Of a stretch of 64,000 nucleotides of DNA, positions 42,249 to 50,189 are shown one piece after another (the first letter of the stretch is position 1; every line of letters begins with the position of its first letter). Source of the stretch: Eutrophocola sp964629325. Its GTDB lineage: Bacteria > Pseudomonadota > Gammaproteobacteria > Pseudomonadales > Pseudohongiellaceae. The stretch lies in the NCBI GenBank assembly GCA_964629325.1, contig CAZVSC010000007.1, positions 14,318 through 78,317 on the forward strand, written 5' to 3'. The notes beneath the pieces were generated by a model. The model made no database searches and was not told where the DNA came from. It saw nothing but the letters and a program-made list of their open reading frames with translations. Made by a program: the position numbers and the translations under genes.

Positions 42249-43910
42249 ATGAATGATTTTCCGGACAGCAACGACGTCCAGGCCTGGATGGACTATGTCG
42301 CCACGCTGCCTTCCCTCGGTGAACACTGGGTGGAAACGTGCAAGGCACCCGGCAACCCCGTCATCCTGGCCGACACGCTCGGCGCCAGCCTGAAAGCCAA
42401 AACCGCCCTGACCGGCACCTTTCTGTTAGCCAGGCGTATCAAGCAAACCTGCCCTGGCCAGAACGTTGGCCTGCTCCTGCCCACCACGGCCGGCGGCCTG
42501 CTGGCCGGCATGGCGGTGATGGTGCTCGGCAAGACCCTGGTGACACTCAACTACACGGCCCCACTGGATACCATCCACTCGGCCATCGAACAGGCCGGCC
42601 TGAAAACGGTGTATACCTCACGCCGGTTCCTGGACAAGCTGAAGACCCGCGGCATCGATCTTGAACCCCTCAAGGACGTCGTCGACCTGGTCATGCTGGA
42701 AGACCTGCAAGCCGGTATCTCGCCCTTGGAAAAGCTGCTGACACTGGCCCAGTGCAAGGTCATGTCCGCCGCCTGGTTGCGCCGGAAATACTGCCGCACA
42801 CCGGCTACAGACACTACCGCAGTGATCCTGTTTTCCAGCGGCAGCGAGGGCGAACCCAAGGGCGTCATGCTGAGCCACCGCAACATCCTCGCCAACGTGA
42901 AGCAGGTGGCGAAGATCCTCGATGCCGACGCAGACGATGTCATCCTGGCCAACCTGCCCATCTTTCATTCCTTCGGGCTCACTGCCTGCCAGTTCCTCCC
43001 CCTGCTGGAACGGATCAAGGTGGTGTGTCACATCGATCCCACAGACGTGGTCACCAATGCCCGTGTCATCCAGGAGCAGAAGGCCACCTTGCTGTTCGGC
43101 ACTTCCAGCTTCTTCCGCCTGTACACCCGCAACCCGAAGGTCACGCCGGAACACCTCGCCAGCCTGCGGCTGACCATCGCCGGTGCCGAGCGGTTGCAAC
43201 CGGAAATCAGCGTGGCATTCCAGAAGCGCTTCGGGCAGAAAGTTCATGAAGGCTACGGCTGCACCGAATTATCGCCCGTGGCCTGCGTCAATACGCCCTT
43301 CCCCAACCTGGAAAGTCCACACCTGAAGGACAACAACAAACCCGGCACTGTGGGGAAAGCGATACCCGGTACCCGCGTGCGCATCGCCGACCCCGAGTCA
43401 CTGCAGGAACTGCCGCTGGGCACCGCCGGCATGATCATGGTGGCAGGTCCGCAGGTGATGCAGGGTTACCTGAACAACTCCGCGTTGACCAGCAAGGTCG
43501 TGCCTGAAATCGACGGGTACCGCTGGTACGTTACCGGTGACAAGGGCTCACTCGATGAAGACGGCTTCCTGACCATCCAGGACCGCTACGCCCGCTTCGC
43601 CAAGATCAGCGGCGAGATGATCGGTCTCGGCAATGTCGAGGAAGTGGTGCGCAAGGCCATCAATGATGAGGATATCGAAGTCATGGCCGTCAGCATCCCG
43701 GATCCGAAGAAAGGCGAGATGATCGTCATCCTGTCGACGCAGGAGCTCCACGACCAGAAACTACGGCCGAAACTGCACAGCGGCGGGCTCAACAACCTGG
43801 CCCTGCCCGCCGCCTATATCACCGTGGACACCATTCCCAAACTGGGCTCCGGCAAGGCGGATTACGCCACCGCCAAGGAAGTCGCCAGGCAGGCCATTCT
43901 GGCGCGCTAA
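42249..43910 (+). CDS. AMP-forming acyl-ACP/CoA synthetase (Aas C-terminal-like)
   Basis: A 553-aa adenylating enzyme. The P-loop-like AVILFSSGSEGEPKGVMLSHRN, then GYGCTELSPVACVNTP, then YVTGDKGSLDEDGFLTIQDRYARFAKISGEMI and the catalytic lysine region PKLGSGKADY are all seen. The internal order and phrases match the acyl-ACP synthetase half of the Aas lysophospholipid repair enzyme, here without the acyltransferase half. It likely activates fatty acids for phospholipid or secondary acylation. Stand-alone gene; a heptamer inverted repeat follows its stop codon. Confidence 0.88.
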   Translation: MNDFPDSNDVQAWMDYVATLPSLGEHWVETCKAPGNPVILADTLGASLKAKTALTGTFLLARRIKQTCPGQNVGLLLPTTAGGLLAGMAVMVLGKTLVTLNYTAPLDTIHSAIEQAGLKTVYTSRRFLDKLKTRGIDLEPLKDVVDLVMLEDLQAGISPLEKLLTLAQCKVMSAAWLRRKYCRTPATDTTAVILFSSGSEGEPKGVMLSHRNILANVKQVAKILDADADDVILANLPIFHSFGLTACQFLPLLERIKVVCHIDPTDVVTNARVIQEQKATLLFGTSSFFRLYTRNPKVTPEHLASLRLTIAGAERLQPEISVAFQKRFGQKVHEGYGCTELSPVACVNTPFPNLESPHLKDNNKPGTVGKAIPGTRVRIADPESLQELPLGTAGMIMVAGPQVMQGYLNNSALTSKVVPEIDGYRWYVTGDKGSLDEDGFLTIQDRYARFAKISGEMIGLGNVEEVVRKAINDEDIEVMAVSIPDPKKGEMIVILSTQELHDQKLRPKLHSGGLNNLALPAAYITVDTIPKLGSGKADYATAKEVARQAILAR

Positions 43911-43915
43911 AGCGG

Positions 43916-44074
43916 GATAAAAGATAAAGGATGAAAGATAAATGGAACGACACTTTGAACACTAATTATCTTTAATTTCAACATGTTACATTGAGAACAC
44001 GCTTCTGCATCGTAACGCTGTCTGCTTTTATCTTTTATCCTTTATCTTTTATCTCATCTCTCGCATCTCGTATC
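43916..44074. repeat. 7-bp repeat arrays forming long inverted arms
   Basis: Left arm 43916-43943: GATAAAA, GATAAAG, GATGAAA, GATAAAT. Right arm 44026-44074: TTTTATC, TTTTATC, CTTTATC, TTTTATC, then three decaying units (TCATCTC, TCGCATC, TCGTATC). The first 27 bases of the left arm pair with 44027-44053 with one mismatch, around an 84-base centre without a gene. Confidence 0.85.
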
Positions 44075-44166
44075 TCCTGTTGATCCATGTCATGGCGCCA
44101 TTCCAGGCCCTGACGGCAGAATATCCCCCGTGTAAGGCACTGGATTTATTGATAACTTTCTTGTTT

Positions 44167-44185
44167 GACAATGATTCTCATTTAG
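44167..44185 (+). promoter_or_regulatory. Fur box upstream of bfd
   Basis: GACAATGATTCTCATTTAG resembles the Fur consensus GATAATGATTCTCATTATC closely in its central part. It lies 47 bases before the bfd start, consistent with iron repression of bfd. Confidence 0.8.
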
Positions 44186-44231
44186 CTTAGCATTCTCATC
44201 CATCAGGCCTCCTAACAGAATCTATCGACCC

Positions 44232-44423
44232 ATGTACGTCTGTCTTTGCAAAGCTGTCACCGACCGCCAGATCAAGGAATTTGTGAATGGCGGTGCCGGT
44301 TCTTTCGAGGAAGTCTGCAAGCAGCTGGGTGTCGCCACCCAGTGCGGCAAGTGCAGCACGCTGGCGCAGAACATTGTGGAGTCCACCGTCAAGAAGACCC
44401 CGTTCGTCGAAGCCTCTAGCTAG
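44232..44423 (+). CDS. bfd: bacterioferritin-associated ferredoxin
   Basis: A 63-aa [2Fe-2S] protein that supplies electrons to bacterioferritin to release stored iron. Cysteines are C4, C6, C38 and C41 in the BFD-specific order (CLC, then CGKC). The bfr gene follows 188 bases on. The Fur box upstream fits its induction under iron shortage. Confidence 0.95.
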   Translation: MYVCLCKAVTDRQIKEFVNGGAGSFEEVCKQLGVATQCGKCSTLAQNIVESTVKKTPFVEASS

Positions 44424-44611
44424 TTTACCTCCTTCTCCGCCTACCCCACCGAATAAATACAAATACGAGCAATACGCATTCGTATTCGCGTTTTATGCTG
44501 AAAAATTAGGCACTTATCCCGCGTGCAAAGTGGACAATCCCTGCCCCAGCGGCCACAATAGCCCCTGCCTCAATCCTGAGAAATCCACAGATCTGAATTA
44601 CGGGAATCCAT

Positions 44612-45091
44612 ATGAAAGGTGACAGCAAGGTAATCGAACATCTCAACAAGGTGCTGGGCAACGAACTGGTTGCCATCAACCAGTACTTCCTGCATGCCAA
44701 AATGTTTGAAGACTGGGGCCTGAAGGAACTGGCGGAGGTTACCCGACACGAATCCATCGATGAAATGAAGCACGCGGACGACATCATCGACCGCATCCTC
44801 TTCCTCGAGGGCTTTCCCAACCTGCAGGACCTGGGCAAGCTGCACATCGGCGAGGACACCGAGGAAATGCTGCGCTGCGACCTCGACCTGGAGATGCGCG
44901 CCATCCCCGACCTGCGCGAAGCCGTCGCCTACTGCGAGTCCGTAAAGGACTTCCCCAGCCGCGACCTGTTCCAGGGCATCCTCAATGACGAGGAAAACCA
45001 CGTGGACTGGCTGGAGACCCAGCTTGGCCTGATCGACAAGATGGGCATCCAGAACTACCTGGCCGAGAAGATGGACGAAGGCGGCAACTGA
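44612..45091 (+). CDS. bfr: bacterioferritin
   Basis: A 159-aa iron-storage protein subunit of the 24-mer. Ferroxidase ligands E18, E51 and H54 and the haem ligand M52 are at E. coli numbering, and EENH supplies the later glutamate and histidine. ATG 44612 follows AGAAATCC-rich sequence without a strong Shine-Dalgarno site. A hairpin terminator ends the gene. Confidence 0.96.
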   Translation: MKGDSKVIEHLNKVLGNELVAINQYFLHAKMFEDWGLKELAEVTRHESIDEMKHADDIIDRILFLEGFPNLQDLGKLHIGEDTEEMLRCDLDLEMRAIPDLREAVAYCESVKDFPSRDLFQGILNDEENHVDWLETQLGLIDKMGIQNYLAEKMDEGGN

Positions 45092-45103
45092 TTCGCCCCG
45101 CAT

Positions 45104-45133
45104 AAAAAAAGCAGCCCTCGGGCTGCTTTTTTT
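45104..45133. terminator. bidirectional terminator between bfr and pnuC
   Basis: AAAAAAAGCAGCCC / GGGCTGCTTTTTTT is a stem with A and T runs on both sides, so it can end both the bfr transcript (+) and the convergent pnuC transcript (-). Confidence 0.9.
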
Positions 45134-45707
45134 ATGCCGGAGATTTTGCCTGACTTTGGTATAACCGGCGCCAGTGCAGGTAGCCGAACACCACGATGAC
45201 CACGTAAGCGGCAAAGAGCAGCGCCGTCAGGGTCAGGCCGCGATCCATGTAAAGGAAGATGGACAGCCCGTCGATGACGAACCAGTACAGCCAGTTCTCC
45301 AGCACCTTCCACACCACCAGGAAAGTGGTGAGCACACTGGCCCAGGTAGTGAAGGCGTCGAGATACGGCCAGGCCGCTTCGGTGTAGCTGGCCATGATCC
45401 AGCCATTGATGCCGGCGGCAATCACCAGGGCGATGATCATGGCCCCGTGCTGCCAGGTTTTCAGGGTCCTGATATGCACGCCCTGGTGCGCCCTGCCCCC
45501 GTAGCGCCACTCGTACCAGCCCACCACAGCCATCACGACATAGAACACGTTGAGCGCGGATTCCATCAGCAGGCTCACGTCCCAGAAGATGACGGTGAAG
45601 ATCGCGGAACTGGCAAAAGCGCAATACCAGCAGGCGCTATGTTCACGCGCGGCCAGCAGCAGGTAGGCGATGGCCAGGACAACCGCCAGGGCTTCGAGGG
45701 TGAACAT
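45132..45707 (-). CDS. pnuC: PnuC-family vitamin transporter
   Basis: A 191-aa membrane protein with seven helices. WDVSLLMESALNVFYVVMAVVGWYEWRYG, then LDAFTTWASVLTTFLVVWKVLENWLYWFVIDGLSIFLYM are PnuC signatures. PnuC members carry nicotinamide riboside, riboflavin (PnuX) or thiamine (PnuT). The upstream YkoF-like gene, separated by 3 bases, suggests thiamine. I saw no TPP riboswitch to support this. Confidence 0.9.
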   Translation of the reverse strand: MFTLEALAVVLAIAYLLLAAREHSACWYCAFASSAIFTVIFWDVSLLMESALNVFYVVMAVVGWYEWRYGGRAHQGVHIRTLKTWQHGAMIIALVIAAGINGWIMASYTEAAWPYLDAFTTWASVLTTFLVVWKVLENWLYWFVIDGLSIFLYMDRGLTLTALLFAAYVVIVVFGYLHWRRLYQSQAKSPA

Positions 45708-45710
45708 CGG

Positions 45711-45959
45711 TCAGGACAGTTCGTGGCCGGGGATGAACTTGGCGACAAACACTTCCCGGCCGTGCTTCCCGTAACTCCAGGCAAACAGTTCCTTCAGGGT
45801 GTCCATGACATAGGCGTATTCCCCGTGGATCATTGTCGAGGTGGCCGACGTGTTTACCACCAGGCCGTCGCGCTTGTTCAGTTCGGTGATGAAATCCTTG
45901 ATCAGGGTTTTGTAGTCGGCATGGAAGGGATAGAGGCTCAGCTCAACGGTTAATTGCAT
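45711..45959 (-). CDS. YkoF-like small ligand-binding protein
   Basis: An 82-aa protein, MQLTVELSLYPFHADYKTLI, then SATSTMIHGEYAYVMDTLKELF, with the ferredoxin-like fold pattern seen in the thiamine/HMP-binding YkoF superfamily and MTH1187-like proteins. The start ATG 45959 has GGAGGGG 7 bases upstream; an in-frame ATG at 45974 lacks this. It sits in one operon with pnuC, so a vitamin-binding helper role is plausible. Confidence 0.7.
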   Translation of the reverse strand: MQLTVELSLYPFHADYKTLIKDFITELNKRDGLVVNTSATSTMIHGEYAYVMDTLKELFAWSYGKHGREVFVAKFIPGHELS

Positions 45960-45961
45960 CT

Positions 45962-46087
45962 TTATCCCCTCCAATAGGATTTGAGCCTGTCTTTCTTATA
46001 CTGGTCTTCAATATTGTTTTGATACTGCGGTAACTTCCAGAGAATAAACAGGTTTTCGGCCTTTTCCAAGGGAATTCGCCGGCGCAC
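45962..46087 (-). CDS. possible 41-aa small protein upstream of the ykoF-like gene
   Basis: GTG 46087 is preceded by a very strong GGGGGAGGG site 5 bases away and gives MRRRIPLEKAENLFILWKLP and a basic, tyrosine-rich end with RLKSYWRG. The stop is only 2 bases before the ATG of the ykoF-like gene. The open frame extends upstream without an ATG through the end of the cupin gene, so it may also be the 3' remnant of a longer gene. I do not recognise it. Confidence 0.4.
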   Translation of the reverse strand: MRRRIPLEKAENLFILWKLPQYQNNIEDQYKKDRLKSYWRG

Positions 46088-46145
46088 AAAGCCCTCCCCC
46101 GCCTGGACGGGGGTGGATTTGGAATTAAACAGGGATATCAGGCGC

Positions 46146-46601
46146 TTACTGTGCCTTGACGATAAAGTAGGTGATGGCCTCGCCCGCCCCCACAATGACG
46201 TAATGCGGGACGGTGGCGGGAATATGCACGATATCGCCCTTGCCCAGGCGCCGGCTGGTGCCGCCGGTGATGCCGGTGCCGCGGATTTCGCCGGGGGAAT
46301 CCTCCCGGGCGTTGGTGATGGTGCCGCCGGTAACCAGGGTGGCCTTGCCATCGGTCACGAAGTAGATATCCGCCCACTCATCATGGGACTCGGAGAAGCC
46401 CGGCCCGGGTTCCCGATGCACCATGGCGCCAAAATGGCGGCCGTCCTCGAATACCCGGTCAAGTATGGCGGCGTTGTTCGGCCCCACATTGTCGGCCAGG
46501 TCTTCACCCATGGTGGCGAGATCCTCGGCGGAAAGGTAATTCTGGGCCATGGCGGGCGCGGCACCGTATATGGCGACAAGCAGCACGATCAGTTTTTTCA
46601 T
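46146..46601 (-). CDS. secreted cupin-domain protein
   Basis: A 151-aa protein with a signal peptide (LIVLLVAIYGAAPAMAQN). The cupin region contains HDEWADIYFVTDGKATLVTGG (motif 1, weak) and GKGDIVHIPATVPHYVIVG (motif 2, with PxxxPH). Small periplasmic single-cupin proteins of this type are common and unassigned. Start MKKLIVLLV (46601) chosen for the signal peptide. Confidence 0.8.
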   Translation of the reverse strand: MKKLIVLLVAIYGAAPAMAQNYLSAEDLATMGEDLADNVGPNNAAILDRVFEDGRHFGAMVHREPGPGFSESHDEWADIYFVTDGKATLVTGGTITNAREDSPGEIRGTGITGGTSRRLGKGDIVHIPATVPHYVIVGAGEAITYFIVKAQ

Positions 46602-46815
46602 AATGATTTCCTGTTGGGTTACCGCCCGTCCCGGGCTTCGATGGCGGCCACGTAACCGGTATCGCACTCACAGGGCCACACGTGTCCAATTGTAGGAACT
46701 CGCTTTCCTTGCTGTAAAGCGCTTACCGCAATTAACTGCTTCCACCGGCAATCAGGACTTTCCATGCAAGCGGTTTGCATTGAGAATAGGACTGTCTTCG
46801 CAAGAACCGCACACC

Positions 46816-47823
46816 ATGGAAGAACACTACCAGCCGCCAGCCAGGTTAACCTGCAAAAACTGCGCGACCGAACTGGCCGGTGAAAACTATTGCCCGGTCT
46901 GCGGCCAGAAAGGCGACACGCACGTGCTGACCTTCCGCGAGCTCCTGGAAGAACTCGCCGACGGCCTGTTCAACACGGATTCGCGGCTCTGGCGCTCGCT
47001 GATCCCCCTGGCCCTGATGCCCGGCCGGCTGACCATTGAATACCTGCGCGGACGGCGCATGTACTACCTGCCGCCATTCCGACTGTACCTGATCCTGAGC
47101 GTGCTGTTCTTCCTCATTCCCTCCAACAACGGCAATCTCGGCGGGAATTTGGGAGCCAACCTGGGGGATGAGTCCGGGGAGTCGAATATCCTCACCCTGA
47201 ATGATGTGATCCAGGAATCGGATATCGGCACCGAGGGCACGGAGATCGCCCGCCAGATCCGCGAGGAATTCGCCCGGGAACTGGCGGCGGTGCAGGAGGA
47301 AGATCTGGAGGCTAATGTCGACATCGACGGCAACATGTGCGTACTGGAGGGTATGCCCTCGTCGCTGCTCACCATCGTGATCAGGGATACCTGCATGAAA
47401 TTCCAGGACGACCCGGAACGATTATGGCGGGAAGTGATCGACATGGTGCCACTCATGATGATCCTTGGCATACCCCTGGTCGCCCTGTTCATGTTCGCGG
47501 CATATGCTTTTTCCGGGCGCTACTACGTGGAGCACATCATCTTCCTGTTCCACACCCATGCGTTTTTCTTCCTGATCAGCATCGCCATGGGACTGTCCTC
47601 GATCATCGGTGCACGCTACGGGTTTTTGCTTGAACCGATGGACTGGTTCAGGGTCGTCGCTGCCTGGTACATCCCTGTCTATATATTCACGGCGATGGTG
47701 AAGGTGTACGGCGACGGCTGGGGCAAGACCTTATTCAAGGGCATTTTCATACTGACCGGCTACGGCATCAGCATCTTCGTCGTTTTTGGCGTGGGCATCC
47801 TGTATACCGCGGCGACCGCCTAG
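46816..47823 (+). CDS. DUF3667 membrane protein with N-terminal zinc ribbon
   Basis: A 335-aa protein. A zinc ribbon (CKNCATELAGENYCPVCGQKG) is followed by the DUF3667 core RELLEELADGLFNTDSRLWRSLIPLALMPGRLTIEYLRGRRMYYLPPFRLYLILSVLFF. An acidic spacer of about 100 residues and four or five membrane helices complete it. The spacer faces outside or inside by turns that cannot be decided here. Function unknown. ATG 46816 chosen over 46780. Confidence 0.85.
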   Translation: MEEHYQPPARLTCKNCATELAGENYCPVCGQKGDTHVLTFRELLEELADGLFNTDSRLWRSLIPLALMPGRLTIEYLRGRRMYYLPPFRLYLILSVLFFLIPSNNGNLGGNLGANLGDESGESNILTLNDVIQESDIGTEGTEIARQIREEFARELAAVQEEDLEANVDIDGNMCVLEGMPSSLLTIVIRDTCMKFQDDPERLWREVIDMVPLMMILGIPLVALFMFAAYAFSGRYYVEHIIFLFHTHAFFFLISIAMGLSSIIGARYGFLLEPMDWFRVVAAWYIPVYIFTAMVKVYGDGWGKTLFKGIFILTGYGISIFVVFGVGILYTAATA

Positions 47824-47844
47824 CGTTTCACTCCCGGAGGGCGA

Positions 47845-48867
47845 TCAGTAACGCTCCAGGCACTCGTAAGGGTGCACCGACATTTCAGGGTACCAGACGA
47901 AATAGCGTGTCAGGGTGAACGGTTCGGTGAAATTCACCGGGTCGGTGACCGTGATCTCGTAGTCCAGCCGGCTGTAGTCCGCGTTGGGGATGAAGCGCTC
48001 CACGGTGCGGATCTCGTCACTCTGGCGCACACCCGCAGGATCGAAATAACCGGCAGCGATATGGTCGGTTTCCACCACCAGTACATCCCCTTCGAAATGC
48101 CCTTTGGAAAACCCGAACATGGTGTGCTCAGCCGGCGCCTGTGCATTCGCGTCCATGTGGATCAGGCGGCGTGCATCGTACTCTTCCAGACGCATGAGGA
48201 TGTCGTTGCCCTGGCGCGTAAAGTCCATCGGGCTGGGCGTGATCATGATCAGCGGCTGGCCCTTGTTGCCGCACTGCAGGAGGCTGTTGTTGTTGGGATC
48301 CCACGCGGACAGCGCCCGCTGGCCCTCATCGGTCAGCGGGTAACCGCCCTTGAACATGGGGAAGGCGGCGGGGTCGCCCATGATGGTGCTCCACACGCGG
48401 AAGATACCGTCGGCGGCGGCAATGGCGGCGGACGCATCGACGTCGGGAATGTCATAGCCCACGATGTTGCCGTTCTTGCCGGCGGGAAAATACGGGTTGC
48501 CGGAGCCGAAATCGAATTCGTAGCCGCCGGGCAGCAGCACGTTGGTGCCGAGCATGACGGGAAGATTGCGGCGAGAGGGTTGGCCGGCCATCGTGACCGT
48601 ATCGCCGATGGCAATCACATCGTCACGTACCTTGCGGTTGCGCAATACAGTGTTGGAGGCCACCTCGGCCTCCCATTCGGTGAGGTTACCGTTTTCATCG
48701 GCGACTTCCAGCGTGATGCGGCCATGGGGATTGCGCCAGGAAATGGCGGTGACCTTGCCGGTCACTTCGATGCGCTTGGAGGCGTCGTAGATGGCGATGG
48801 TGCTGTGATGGGCGAAAACTGTCGTGGAGACAAGCGCGGCAGTAAGCGTGGTAGCGATGCGGTTCAT
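47845..48867 (-). CDS. DUF6152-type secreted protein
   Basis: A 340-aa protein with a signal peptide ending near TTVFAHHS. The N-terminal HHSTIAIYDASKRIEVTGKVTAISWRNPHGRITLEV is the DUF6152 pattern (HHS, then NPH). The rest is a beta-rich domain with HMDANAQAPAEHTMFGFSKGHFEGDVLVVETDHI and RYFVWYP, which is repeatedly found with it in marine proteobacteria. No enzymatic motif is clear. It converges on the DUF3667 gene with 21 bases between. Confidence 0.8.
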   Translation of the reverse strand: MNRIATTLTAALVSTTVFAHHSTIAIYDASKRIEVTGKVTAISWRNPHGRITLEVADENGNLTEWEAEVASNTVLRNRKVRDDVIAIGDTVTMAGQPSRRNLPVMLGTNVLLPGGYEFDFGSGNPYFPAGKNGNIVGYDIPDVDASAAIAAADGIFRVWSTIMGDPAAFPMFKGGYPLTDEGQRALSAWDPNNNSLLQCGNKGQPLIMITPSPMDFTRQGNDILMRLEEYDARRLIHMDANAQAPAEHTMFGFSKGHFEGDVLVVETDHIAAGYFDPAGVRQSDEIRTVERFIPNADYSRLDYEITVTDPVNFTEPFTLTRYFVWYPEMSVHPYECLERY

Positions 48868-48929
48868 GTGACCCCCTGTCTGACTTTCTTCTTGTTTTAT
48901 CGCGGCAGTCTACCGCCGGGCGGGGTCAA

Positions 48930-49164
48930 TTGCCATTGGGNNNNNNNNNNNNNNNNNNNNNNNNNNNNNNNNNNNNNNNNNNNNNNNNNNNNNNNNNNNN
49001 NNNNNNNNNNNNNNNNNNNNNNNNNNNNNNNNNNNNNNNNGCCATTGGGGACAGTGACCTTAATAGATACCAGACCGTCAGCGCCAGACAATCAGATAAA
49101 GGTCACTGTCCCCCATTTAAGGCAACTGTCCCCTTTTATGTTAAGGCAACTGTCCCCTTTTATG
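48930..49164. repeat. REP-like repeat cluster containing an assembly gap
   Basis: The 100 N at 48941-49040 are flanked on both sides by GCCATTGGG, so the assembly broke at a repeat. Right of the gap GGGGACAGTGACCTT (49047-49061) pairs with AAGGTCACTGTCCCC (49099-49113). After it a 24-bp unit TTAAGGCAACTGTCCCC... occurs twice in tandem without change (49117-49140 and 49141-49164). All belong to one GGGG[A/T]CAG family with copies 29680 and 39247. Confidence 0.75.
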
Positions 49165-49168
49165 CCTT

Positions 49169-50020
49169 TTATCCCGCTTTCTGCCGCTGTTTGAACATCA
49201 CGTTGAGCCCCACGCCGGCCAGTACCAGCGCCATGCCGGCGTAGGTCAGCAGGTTGAAGCCCTCCCCGAACAGGATGTAGCCCAGCACGATGGCATAGAT
49301 GATGCCCGTGTAGTTGACGATGGAGACCGTGGAGATTTCCGCCAGCTGGTACGCGCGTGTCATGTAGTACTGCGCCACCTGGCTGGTGATGCCCACCATA
49401 ACAAGATGGAACCACGCCCAGCCCTGCGGCTGCACCCAGAACAGCAGGCACCAGATGCCCGTGACCGGCAAACACACAAAGGGAAAGTAAAAGATGATGA
49501 CCAGTGGGTGCTCGCTGGTGGAAAGCTTGCGCACGCAATTGTAGGCGATGCCCATGAACAGCGAGGTGACGATGCCGACACCCAGGTGGAAAAGCGACAC
49601 GCGCGCATCGAAGCCCTGGATCACCAGTGTGCCGGCAAAACTGACGGCAAAGAACAGGAACTGCAGCGGACTCACCTTCTCTTTCACGAACCAGATGCCG
49701 ATCAGGGTGGTGGATATCGGCGCCAGGTAGGTCAGGGTCGACGCCGTAGCCAGGGGAATCTCGTGGATGAGGTAGAAGTTGAGCGTCAGGGCCAGCACCC
49801 CGGCGATACCGCGCAGAATGAGCATGGGCTTGTTGTTGCCGAAAATGGGTACACGCGCCCTTTTCAGGCCCCAGTAGCATAGCGTCACAGAGATGATGGC
49901 GCGGAAGAAAATGATTTCCAGGGCGGGTATGTCGGGCACCAGCTTGACGAAAACCGTCATCAGCGCGAACAGGAAAGTGGCCAGCGCCATGTACCAGACG
50001 CCGCGCAAATTATCGCTCAT
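49169..50020 (-). CDS. DMT/EamA-family transporter
   Basis: A 283-aa protein with ten predicted helices in two EamA repeats. VWYMALATFLFALMTVFVKLVP starts the first; ASTLTYLAPISTTLIGIWFVKEKVSPLQ and FVKEK-like PEG motifs are characteristic. It exports or takes up small metabolites (substrate unknown). Start MSDNLRGVWYM (50020) chosen; an upstream in-frame ATG would add 19 residues. Confidence 0.85.
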   Translation of the reverse strand: MSDNLRGVWYMALATFLFALMTVFVKLVPDIPALEIIFFRAIISVTLCYWGLKRARVPIFGNNKPMLILRGIAGVLALTLNFYLIHEIPLATASTLTYLAPISTTLIGIWFVKEKVSPLQFLFFAVSFAGTLVIQGFDARVSLFHLGVGIVTSLFMGIAYNCVRKLSTSEHPLVIIFYFPFVCLPVTGIWCLLFWVQPQGWAWFHLVMVGITSQVAQYYMTRAYQLAEISTVSIVNYTGIIYAIVLGYILFGEGFNLLTYAGMALVLAGVGLNVMFKQRQKAG

Positions 50021-50124
50021 GGGAAAGTCACGGAAATAAAAGAAAGGCGGATTGTATGGGCTGGCAGTGATGCCCACAAGCAGCCCCCATAAGGCATCGC
50101 GGGGCTACCAATTATTTATTAAAT

Positions 50125-50143
50125 GATATTGATTCTCATTTGT
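50125..50143 (+). promoter_or_regulatory. Fur box upstream of the siderophore receptor
   Basis: GATATTGATTCTCATTTGT matches the Fur consensus in most positions and lies 47 bases before the receptor start, so iron repression is expected. Confidence 0.8.
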
Positions 50144-50189
50144 GTTTGCATTAGCATCTCGGTTACTCGCACTTTTGAGAGCTTTACGC

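Noticed and set aside
43916..44074. CRISPR array
   Set aside because: Repeat units are 7 bases with no unique spacers; the arms are inverted.
45975..46145. TPP riboswitch upstream of the YkoF-like/pnuC operon
   Set aside because: The CTGAGA core and the downstream TPP signature are absent on the minus strand.
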